DNA from: Allobosea robiniae
GTDB taxonomy: Bacteria > Pseudomonadota > Alphaproteobacteria > Rhizobiales > Beijerinckiaceae
Reading direction: 5' to 3'
Assembly (NCBI RefSeq): GCF_900102525.1
Contig: NZ_FNBZ01000014.1
Span: forward strand, 1 to 36,444
Length of the DNA stretch: 36,444 bases
The notes beneath the pieces were generated by a model, which searched no databases, was not told the origin of the DNA, and saw nothing but the letters and a program-made list of their open reading frames with translations. How positions within the stretch are numbered: the first letter of the stretch is position 1; every line of letters begins with the position of its first letter. This document shows positions 31,204-36,444 of the stretch, one piece after another. A program made the position numbers and the translations under genes.

Positions 31204-31275
31204 CGGCAGGCACTCCGGCTTTCACGGAAGACTAGCAAGGACGTTGCCCGAACATGGCGGGACATGCCGCGCGAA

Positions 31276-31309
31276 CGAAAAACGCCCCGCATCATCCGAT
31301 GCGGGGCGT
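31276..31309 (-). terminator. Rho-independent terminator of pnp
   Basis: On the minus strand: perfect 12-bp stem ACGCCCCGCATC / GATGCGGGGCGT (31282-31309, 4-base loop) followed by TTTTCG. Begins about 30 bases after the pnp stop codon. Confidence 0.92.
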
Positions 31310-31338
31310 CCTGTTTTACACAAGCTGGCGGGCAGCGA

Positions 31339-33510
31339 TTACTCGGCCGCGCCCTGCTTCTCGCGGGCCTTGTCGGCCTCGCGCTGGGCCTTGAGCTTCT
31401 CGGTGAGGTCCTCGCCGGTGGCCTGGTCGACGACCTTCATCGAGAGGCGGATCTTGCCGCGCTCGTCCTGGCCGAGGAACTTGACCTTGACCTTGTCGCC
31501 TTCCTTGACGACGTCCGAGACCTTCTGGACGCGCTGGGCAGCGAGCTCGGAGATGTGGACGAGACCGTCCTTGGCGCCGAAGAAGTTCACGAAGGCGCCG
31601 AACTCCATGATCTTGACGACGGTGCCGTCATAGATCACGCCGACTTCGGCCTCGGAGACGATCGACTTGATCCACTTGATCGCGGCTTCGATCGACTTGC
31701 CGTCGGCCGAGGCGATCTTGATGGTGCCGTCGTCCTCGATGTTGACCTTGGCGCCGGTCTTCTCGACGATCTCGCGGATGACCTTGCCGCCGGAGCCGAT
31801 GACTTCACGGATCTTGTCGACCGGGATCTTCATCGTCTCGATGCGCGGCGCGAACTCGCCGAGCTGGCTGCGCGAGGCGGAGAGCGCCTTGTTCATCTCG
31901 CCGAGGATGTGATCGCGACCGCCCTTGGCCTGGTCGAGGGCGACCTTCATGATCTCCTCGGTGATGCCGGCGATCTTGATGTCCATCTGCAGCGAGGTGA
32001 TGCCCGCGGCGGTGCCGGCGACCTTGAAGTCCATGTCGCCGAGATGGTCCTCGTCGCCGAGGATGTCGGAGAGCACGGCAAAGCGCTCACCCTCGAGGAT
32101 GAGGCCCATCGCGATGCCCGCGACCGGCGCCTTCAGCGGCACGCCCGCATCCATCAGCGCCAGCGAGGTGCCGCAGACGGTGGCCATCGAGGAGGAGCCG
32201 TTCGACTCGGTGATCTCCGAGACGACGCGGATCGTGTAGGGGAACTCCGACTTCGCCGGCAGCATCGGACGGATGGCGCGCCAGGCGAGCTTGCCATGGC
32301 CGATTTCGCGGCGGCCGGGCGAACCCATGCGGCCGGTCTCGCCGACGGAGTAGGGAGGGAAGTTGTAGTGCAGCAGGAAGGTTTCCTTGTAGGTGCCTTC
32401 CAGCGAGTCGATGAACTGCTCGTCGTCGCCGGTGCCGAGCGTGGTCACGACCAGCGCCTGCGTCTCGCCGCGAGTGAACAGGGCGGAGCCGTGGGTGCGC
32501 GGCAGCATGCCGGCCTCTGCGACGATCTTGCGGACCGTCTTGAGGTCACGGCCGTCGATGCGGGTGCCGTCGTCGAGGATGGTCCAGCGCACGACCTTGG
32601 CCTGGGCCTCCTTGAACTGGCCGCCGACCTGCTCCTTGGTGAAGGTGGTCTTGCCGTCCGGCTCGGCCGAGATCAGCGAGGCGACCTTGGCCTTGGCGGC
32701 GTCCAGCGCCTTGTAGCGCTCAGCCTTGGTGGTGATCTTGTAGGCGGCGCGCAGATCGGCGTCGACCAGCTTCAGGACGGCGTCCAGGACGACGGAGTTG
32801 TCGGCCGGGGTATAGTCGCGCGGCTCCTTGGCGGCCTTCTCGGCCAGGCGGATGATCGCGTCGATCACCGGCTGGAAATGCTTGTGGCCGAACATCACGG
32901 CGCCGAGCATCACGTCCTCGGGAAGCTCCTTGGCCTCCGACTCGACCATCAGCACGGCGTCCTGCGTGCCGGCGACGACGAGATCGAGAACCGAGTCCTT
33001 CATCTCCTCGATCGTCGGGTTGAGCTTGTAGGCGCCGTCGATATAGCCGACGCGGGCGCCGCCGATCGGGCCCATGAAGGGCACGCCGGAGAGGGTGAGC
33101 GCAGCCGAGGTCGCGACCATCGCGAGGATGTCGGGATCGTTCTCCAGGTCATGCTGGAGCACGGTGACGACGACCTGGGTGTCGTTCTTGTAGCCTTCGA
33201 CGAAGAGCGGGCGGATCGGGCGGTCGATCAGGCGGGAGACCAGCGTCTCCTTCTCGCTCGGACGGCCCTCGCGCTTGAAATAGCCGCCGGGGATGCGGCC
33301 GGCCGCGAAGGTCTTTTCCTGGTAGTTCACGGTCAGCGGGAAGAAGTCGAAGCCCGGCTTCGGCTCCTTGGCCGAGACGACGGTCGCGAGCAGGACGGTC
33401 TCGCCATAGGTGGCGAGCACGGCGCCATCGGCCTGGCGGGCGACCTTGCCGGTCTCGAGGACGAGCTTGCGGCCGCCCCAGATCAGTTCTTCGGTTTGGA
33501 TGTCGAACAT
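31339..33510 (-). CDS. pnp: Polyribonucleotide nucleotidyltransferase (PNPase)
   Basis: 723-residue trimeric 3'-5' phosphorolytic exoribonuclease central to mRNA decay and part of the RNA degradosome. Domain order: two RNase PH-like domains (from VLETGKVARQADGAVL; GGYFKREGRPSEKETLVSRL; second from TRGETQALVVTTLGTGDDEQ) with the all-helical domain between; then the KH domain IREVIGSGGKVIREIVEKTG at about 566-585; then the S1 RNA-binding domain VGVIYDGTVVKIMEFGAFVN near 620-690, with a short charged tail. Length is that of alphaproteobacterial PNPase (about 710-725). Same strand and downstream of rpsO, the classical rpsO-pnp order, but with an unusually long 263-base gap. Confidence 0.98.
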   Translation of the reverse strand: MFDIQTEELIWGGRKLVLETGKVARQADGAVLATYGETVLLATVVSAKEPKPGFDFFPLTVNYQEKTFAAGRIPGGYFKREGRPSEKETLVSRLIDRPIRPLFVEGYKNDTQVVVTVLQHDLENDPDILAMVATSAALTLSGVPFMGPIGGARVGYIDGAYKLNPTIEEMKDSVLDLVVAGTQDAVLMVESEAKELPEDVMLGAVMFGHKHFQPVIDAIIRLAEKAAKEPRDYTPADNSVVLDAVLKLVDADLRAAYKITTKAERYKALDAAKAKVASLISAEPDGKTTFTKEQVGGQFKEAQAKVVRWTILDDGTRIDGRDLKTVRKIVAEAGMLPRTHGSALFTRGETQALVVTTLGTGDDEQFIDSLEGTYKETFLLHYNFPPYSVGETGRMGSPGRREIGHGKLAWRAIRPMLPAKSEFPYTIRVVSEITESNGSSSMATVCGTSLALMDAGVPLKAPVAGIAMGLILEGERFAVLSDILGDEDHLGDMDFKVAGTAAGITSLQMDIKIAGITEEIMKVALDQAKGGRDHILGEMNKALSASRSQLGEFAPRIETMKIPVDKIREVIGSGGKVIREIVEKTGAKVNIEDDGTIKIASADGKSIEAAIKWIKSIVSEAEVGVIYDGTVVKIMEFGAFVNFFGAKDGLVHISELAAQRVQKVSDVVKEGDKVKVKFLGQDERGKIRLSMKVVDQATGEDLTEKLKAQREADKAREKQGAAE

Positions 33511-33773
33511 GGATTTATATCTTTCGGTCGGGTTTTGACCCGTCCGGTGCCTTCAGGCCCATGGGCAAGACGGCGGAACACCCGGATCATGCGAGATTGC
33601 GCGTCCGGGCGCTCGGCGATCCTGCCATGGACGTCTTGGGCGCCCGGCGGGTCACGCGGGAGGGCCGCCCCATGCGGCCGCCGCGGCAGTCAGGCGGCTC
33701 GCCCCATGGCGGCCTCACCTGAGAAGGAGCCGCCCGGAGCAGGTCGCACCGGGCGGAAACCGTCGGCTTTCGA
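33511..33773 (-). other. rpsO-pnp intergenic leader with hairpins
   Basis: 263 bases without a gene. Next to rpsO is a stem CCGCCCGG / CCGGGCGG (33730-33756), the probable rpsO terminator or processing stem; next to pnp is a small hairpin CGGGT-TTTG-ACCCG (33529-33542). In E. coli RNase III cleavage in this same leader controls pnp by autoregulation; whether that happens here is unknown. Confidence 0.5.
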
Positions 33774-34043
33774 TCAGCGGCGGATGCCGAGCTTCTCGAT
33801 CAGCGTCTTGTAGCGGGCCTCTTCCTTGCCCTTCAGGTAGTCCAGCAGGGACCGGCGCTGCGAGACCAGCTTGAGCAGGCCGCGGCGCGAGTGGTTGTCC
33901 TTGTTGTGGGACTTGAAGTGACCGGTGAGGTTAGTGATGCGCTCCGTCAGGATCGCGATCTGCACTTCCGGCGAGCCGGTATCGTTCGGCTTGGTGGCGT
34001 GTTCCTTGATGAGCGCGGTCTTGCGCTCGGCCGTGATCGACAT
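33774..34043 (-). CDS. rpsO: 30S ribosomal protein S15
   Basis: 89-residue ribosomal protein that binds the 16S rRNA central domain early in small-subunit assembly. Family marks: the four-helix protein with SPEVQIAILTERITNLTGHF, KDNHSRRGLLKLVSQRRSLL (the rRNA-binding region around NHSRRGL and LVSQRR) and the end YLKGKEEARYKTLIEKLGIRR. Length and start at ATG 34043 are standard, preceded by GAGGA. rpsO is often preceded by truB in relatives; here an HxlR-family gene is upstream on the same strand instead. S15 represses its own mRNA in E. coli; the 170-base upstream region could contain such a site. Confidence 0.98.
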   Translation of the reverse strand: MSITAERKTALIKEHATKPNDTGSPEVQIAILTERITNLTGHFKSHNKDNHSRRGLLKLVSQRRSLLDYLKGKEEARYKTLIEKLGIRR

Positions 34044-34216
34044 CGGGATATCCTCGTGTTCGGGTTGATCTGGCGGGCCAGGCCGGGATGTCGTCCAGCA
34101 AGGTCCGAAGCCCGCGAGCCGCCTCATCGCGGAGGGGTCGCGCCGCCGACTGGTTAAGCCGGTTGCCCGGGCATATACACGAAATCGGTGGAAACGCCAG
34201 CGTTCCCGAATCCGGG
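34044..34216 (-). promoter_or_regulatory. rpsO promoter/leader region
   Basis: 173 bases between the HxlR stop and the rpsO start. A TATATG sequence at about 34168-34173 (minus strand) is a possible -10 element, but no convincing -35 pair was identified. Nothing else clear is seen. Confidence 0.3.
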
Positions 34217-34588
34217 CTAGACCGAGGCTCCGCCGCGATCGTAGCGCTGCTGGGCCGCCTCGACCTCGCCGATATGCGCCTCCGCCCAGAGGGTGAGCTG
34301 GTTCACCGTCTGCGCCAGCGTCCGCCCGAGTTCGGTCAGCGAGTACTCGACGGTCACCGGCACCGTCGCGAACACCTCGCGCCGCACCAGCCCGTCGCGC
34401 TCCAGGCTCTTCAGCGTCTGCGACAGCATTTTCTGCGAGATGTTCTCGATCCGGCGCCTGAGTTCGTTGAAACGCAAGGTGCCGTCGTCGAGCGCGATCA
34501 GGATCAGCACGGCCCAGGTATCGCCGATGCGGTCGAGCACGCGCCGGGTCGGGCAGAGCGCCTGGAAAGGATCGGGGCGTTTCAACAT
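34217..34588 (-). CDS. HxlR-family winged-helix transcriptional regulator
   Basis: 123 residues from ATG 34588 (AGGA with a 7-base gap). HxlR marks: early Cys in FQALCPTRRVLDRIGDTWAV, the HTH LRFNELRRRIENISQKMLSQ with TLKSLERDGLVRRE, and the wing VPVTVEYSLTELGRTLAQTV. Members often sense redox or electrophile stress through the early Cys and act as homodimers. Divergent from the NAD(P)-binding protein gene, with a perfect palindrome and a repeated TCCATTGGA between the starts, so that gene is its most likely target. The frame runs upstream to 34924 only as an artefact. Confidence 0.92.
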   Translation of the reverse strand: MLKRPDPFQALCPTRRVLDRIGDTWAVLILIALDDGTLRFNELRRRIENISQKMLSQTLKSLERDGLVRREVFATVPVTVEYSLTELGRTLAQTVNQLTLWAEAHIGEVEAAQQRYDRGGASV

Positions 34589-34676
34589 GGCGGTTTCCTG
34601 GAGGTGACCATGTCGCGTGAAAGTGCCTTCTTTACGGGGCGGCGCGGCAGGATCAGATAGGTTCCATTGGAGTGCA

Positions 34677-34693
34677 GGTATCCATTGGATACC
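34677..34693. promoter_or_regulatory. Probable HxlR operator
   Basis: Perfect inverted repeat GGTATCC (34677-34683), ATT, GGATACC (34687-34693). The 9-mer TCCATTGGA, itself palindromic, occurs within it (34681-34689) and also 18 bases upstream (34663-34671), so two dimer sites are possible. It lies 20 bases upstream of the reductase-like gene's start and about 90 bases upstream of the HxlR gene start. Confidence 0.65.
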
Positions 34694-34712
34694 ATAACAA
34701 GGAGCCCCTGTC

Positions 34713-35336
34713 ATGAAAGTCGTCAAGAAGGTCGCATTGATCGGCGCCAGCGGATTCATTGGTTCGCGCCTGCTGGCCGAACTCTCCGCCCGCGGCCACG
34801 CCGTCACCGCCGTCGTCCGCAATCCCGAAAAGGTCGCAAGCCTGCCCGGCGTCACCATCGTCAAGGGTGATGTCTTCGACAAGGATGGGCTGGCCAAGCT
34901 CCTCGCCGGCCACGATGCGGTCATCAGCGCCGTGCATTTCTCCGCCAGCGACCCGCAAATCCTGCTCGCGTCGGTCCGGCAGTCGGGCGTGAAGCGCTAT
35001 CTCGTGGTCGGCGGTGCCGGCAGCCTCGAGGTCGCGCCGGGCGTGAAGCTCTTCGACACCCCGGAATTTCCCGCCATCTATCTCGACGAAGCCCGGAAGG
35101 GCGGCGTCTTCCTCGATTTGCTGAAGCAGGACCAGGACCTCGACTGGACCTTCCTCTCCCCTTCGGCCCTGATCCAGCCGGGCGAGCGCACCGGACAATT
35201 CCGCCTCGGGACCGATCAGCTCCTGGTCGACAACAAGGGCAACAGTTCGATCTCGGCGGAGGATTATGCGATCGCCCTGGTCGATGAGCTGGAAAAGCCG
35301 GCTCATAGCCGCCGTCGCTTCACGGTCGGCTACTGA
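34713..35336 (+). CDS. NAD(P)-binding Rossmann-fold protein (NmrA/YwnB-like SDR)
   Basis: 207 residues with the nucleotide-binding motif VALIGASGFIGSRLLAEL (Gly-x-x-Gly-x-x-Gly at 11-17), VTAVVRNPEKVASLPGVTIV, KGDVFDKDGLAKLLAGHDAV, YLVVGGAGSLEVAPG, and WTFLSPSALIQPGERTG near the C-terminus. It resembles the atypical SDR5/YwnB group of putative NAD(P)H oxidoreductases or redox sensors. It is next to and divergent from an HxlR regulator, a frequent pairing for these proteins. The ribosome site AGGAGCCCC lies just ahead of ATG 34713. Substrate unknown. Confidence 0.9.
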   Translation: MKVVKKVALIGASGFIGSRLLAELSARGHAVTAVVRNPEKVASLPGVTIVKGDVFDKDGLAKLLAGHDAVISAVHFSASDPQILLASVRQSGVKRYLVVGGAGSLEVAPGVKLFDTPEFPAIYLDEARKGGVFLDLLKQDQDLDWTFLSPSALIQPGERTGQFRLGTDQLLVDNKGNSSISAEDYAIALVDELEKPAHSRRRFTVGY

Positions 35337-35359
35337 CGAGGCTCGCGCCGTTACGAAAA

Positions 35360-35400
35360 GGGCCGCGCCTCCCCCCGGAAGCGCGGCCCTGCTTTATTTG
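35360..35400 (+). terminator. Rho-independent terminator, possibly bidirectional
   Basis: Stem GGGCCGCGC (35360-35368) and GCGCGGCCC (35381-35389), then TGCTTTATTTG on the plus strand. On the minus strand the tail is TTTTCG, so it may also end the convergent gene. It starts 23 bases after the reductase stop. Confidence 0.85.
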
Positions 35401-35419
35401 AGTGGCTCGCAATGGCGCG

Positions 35420-35770
35420 TCAGGCCTTGCGGAAGCGCTTCTCGCCGATGCTGAGCGTACCGCGCTTCAGCTTCCCGAGCGCGACCCAGCCGGTCTCGCC
35501 CTCGAAATAGAGCTTCGAGCGATCGACCGCATAGCGGCCGACATGCTTGGCGCCGGCGGCGGGCTTGGCCTTGTGAAACTGGCCATCGGGCCGGAGGTCG
35601 ATCAGGATCGACCCGTCCTCGGTTTTCCACTGGCCGATGGCGGCCTGTTCGAAGGGGCCGAGGGCGTCGGCAGTGTCGAAATCGATCTCGAGCGGGCGGA
35701 CGGAACGGCTGACCGGCGCGAGGCCGGAAGCGAACTGGCCGAGAGCCTGAAGAACCTGGCTGATCTGCAT
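35420..35770 (-). CDS. Small protein of unknown function (possible Atu4866-like)
   Basis: 116 residues from ATG 35770, with GGGAG 9 bases before it; a longer frame to 35821 is also open. Two halves are visible: a mostly helical N-terminus (MQISQVLQALGQFASGLA) and a C-terminal domain with IGQWKTEDGSILIDLRPDGQ, then GRYAVDRSKLYFEGETGWVA and a basic end (GEKRFRKA). The second half resembles the Atu4866-type small beta-rich proteins in the spacing of WxTxDG, PxG and GRY, but I cannot confirm this without a profile search. No signal peptide or membrane segment. Convergent with the NAD(P)-binding protein gene. Function not assigned. Confidence 0.7.
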   Translation of the reverse strand: MQISQVLQALGQFASGLAPVSRSVRPLEIDFDTADALGPFEQAAIGQWKTEDGSILIDLRPDGQFHKAKPAAGAKHVGRYAVDRSKLYFEGETGWVALGKLKRGTLSIGEKRFRKA

Positions 35771-36069
35771 GGTTTTCGTCTCCCTGTTGTGGTGACGGCT
35801 GAAACCGCTTGTCGCAGACATCCCCGTCGGGACCTGTCAGCAAGCGGTGCGGCATCGATCGACTCCAGCGAGTCGGCCGAGGAACGTCACGGATTGAATG
35901 TGCGAGGGCGGCGTCGTGATGGAGCAAAGCTCCGGCGCCTGTCACGAAGATAGGCCGATCAAGCGCCTCGACAAGAGGCGGCGAGCAAAAATTTCTCCTC
36001 GAAACGCCAACGGCGCCCATTCGGGCGCCGCGCGTGTCGTGTTCGAAGATGTTCGAAGGCTTGGTGGCC
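35771..36069. other. Gene-free stretch between the small protein and the receptor gene
   Basis: About 300 bases. A GGCGCCC-ATTC-GGGCGCC stem at 36012-36029 could be a weak terminator for the minus-strand receptor gene, and GTTCGAAG is repeated twice near 36041-36058. The rest should hold the promoter of the small-protein gene. Nothing else seen. Confidence 0.45.
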
Positions 36070-36444
36070 TCAGAACTCCTCCCATCCGGAATCGTTGGCC
36101 CTGCCGCCATTGGCGACCTTGCGCGGGGCGGGGGCACGTGACTGGACGAAGGCGGCCTCCGCCAGCTGGCGCAGCCGCTCCGGCTCGCCGGAGGTGGCGG
36201 GAGCCGGCCTGGCGGTCCGCATCGGCGCCTTCGCGCGGGCCGGCGTGGCCGGTTGCGCATAAGCCGCCTGGCTGGTGGGCTCGCGCCCGGTGCGGAAGGT
36301 CGCGACCAGTCCGTTGAGCTGCTCGATCCGGCCCGAGAGCGCGTTGGCCGAGGCCGCGCTCTGCTCGGACAAAGCCGCGTTCTGCTGGGTCATCTCGTCG
36401 AGATGCGCCACCGCCTGGCTCATCTCGTCGATGCCGTTGGCCTG
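36070..36444 (-). CDS. Methyl-accepting chemotaxis protein, C-terminal fragment (5' end outside window)
   Basis: Open from the window edge (36444) on the minus strand to the stop at 36070-36072, about 124 residues visible. The N-side is the end of the signalling coiled coil, with ANGIDEMSQAVAHLDEMTQQ and NAALSEQSAASANALSGRIE, characteristic of chemoreceptor signalling domains where methylation and CheA/CheW contacts occur. The tail is a long Ala/Pro-rich stretch (TSQAAYAQPATPARAKAP, then PAPATSGEPERL) ending ANDSGWEEF. A WEEF-type pentapeptide end, found in many alphaproteobacterial receptors, can tether the methyltransferase CheR or the methylesterase. The ligand-binding part is outside the window. 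Confidence 0.9.
   Translation of the reverse strand, partial: QANGIDEMSQAVAHLDEMTQQNAALSEQSAASANALSGRIEQLNGLVATFRTGREPTSQAAYAQPATPARAKAPMRTARPAPATSGEPERLRQLAEAAFVQSRAPAPRKVANGGRANDSGWEEF

Noticed and set aside
30739..33813. Very long plus-strand open frame (1024 codons) over pnp
   Set aside because: It is antisense to pnp, whose domains are complete; long shadow frames are expected in GC-rich DNA and the translation is a repetitive Asp/Leu/Gly-rich string.
36136..36141. CACGTG in the chemoreceptor gene (also near 18573) as further parS sites
   Set aside because: Only the central hexamer matches; the flanking TGTTT/AAACA arms are absent.

Overview
This is a GC-rich (mid-60s percent by eye), densely coded bacterial chromosome segment. 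Gene content and order point to an alphaproteobacterium of the Hyphomicrobiales (Rhizobiales), perhaps Bosea-like; the genus is a guess. It is almost entirely conserved housekeeping sequence flanking a probable chromosome replication origin. I see no rRNA, tRNA, CRISPR array, transposase, phage gene or recognisable defence or biosynthetic cluster.

Layout. (1) 1-5.7 kb: 3' end of ftsK, lolA with a clear terminator, xth, an EamA exporter, a minus-strand two-gene unit (OmpR-type response regulator and a lone cyclic-nucleotide-binding domain), an L,D-transpeptidase and a VOC protein. (2) 5.65-10.65 kb: yggS divergent from leuS-lptE-holA. (3) 10.65-16.3 kb, minus strand: mnmE, mnmG, rsmG, parA, parB, with junctions overlapping by 4 bp at mnmG/rsmG and rsmG/parA. 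A perfect 16-bp parS palindrome lies inside rsmG. (4) 16.3-17.0 kb: a gene-free spacer with a short repeated motif. (5) 17.0-19.9 kb, minus strand: hemE, hemJ, rho. (6) 19.9-20.4 kb: a non-coding block with a full TTAA-N7-TTAA CtrA site, several DnaA-box-like 9-mers, palindromes and a one-mismatch parS. Its place next to hemE matches the known Caulobacter origin, so I call it the probable oriC. (7) 20.4-24.0 kb, plus strand: ppsR-type regulator, maf, aroE, coaE, dnaQ. (8) 24.1-25.5 kb, minus strand: secB and a TerC-family gene. (9) 25.7-28.5 kb, plus strand: a chain of tim44-like, mltA, smr and an XRE regulator with overlapping or near-touching starts and stops. (10) 28.6-36.4 kb: a PfkB sugar/adenosine kinase, an FMN-binding oxidase-like protein, an alpha/beta hydrolase, pnp and rpsO, an HxlR regulator divergent from a Rossmann-fold reductase with a palindromic operator between them, a small unrecognised protein and the 3' end of a chemotaxis receptor gene.

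How it works together. The centre is the replication, segregation and division block: the origin, parS with ParA/ParB, FtsK, and the DNA polymerase III delta and epsilon subunits. Around it sit tRNA modification and charging (MnmE/MnmG, LeuRS), rRNA methylation (RsmG), haem synthesis (HemE/HemJ), cofactor and aromatic synthesis (CoaE, AroE), envelope biogenesis (LolA, LptE, SecB, MltA, L,D-transpeptidase) and RNA turnover (Rho, PNPase). The most interesting signals are non-coding: the origin, the two parS-like sites about 7 kb apart, the HxlR operator, the TerC leader and the mnmE-rho spacer. No wholly new system is evident.
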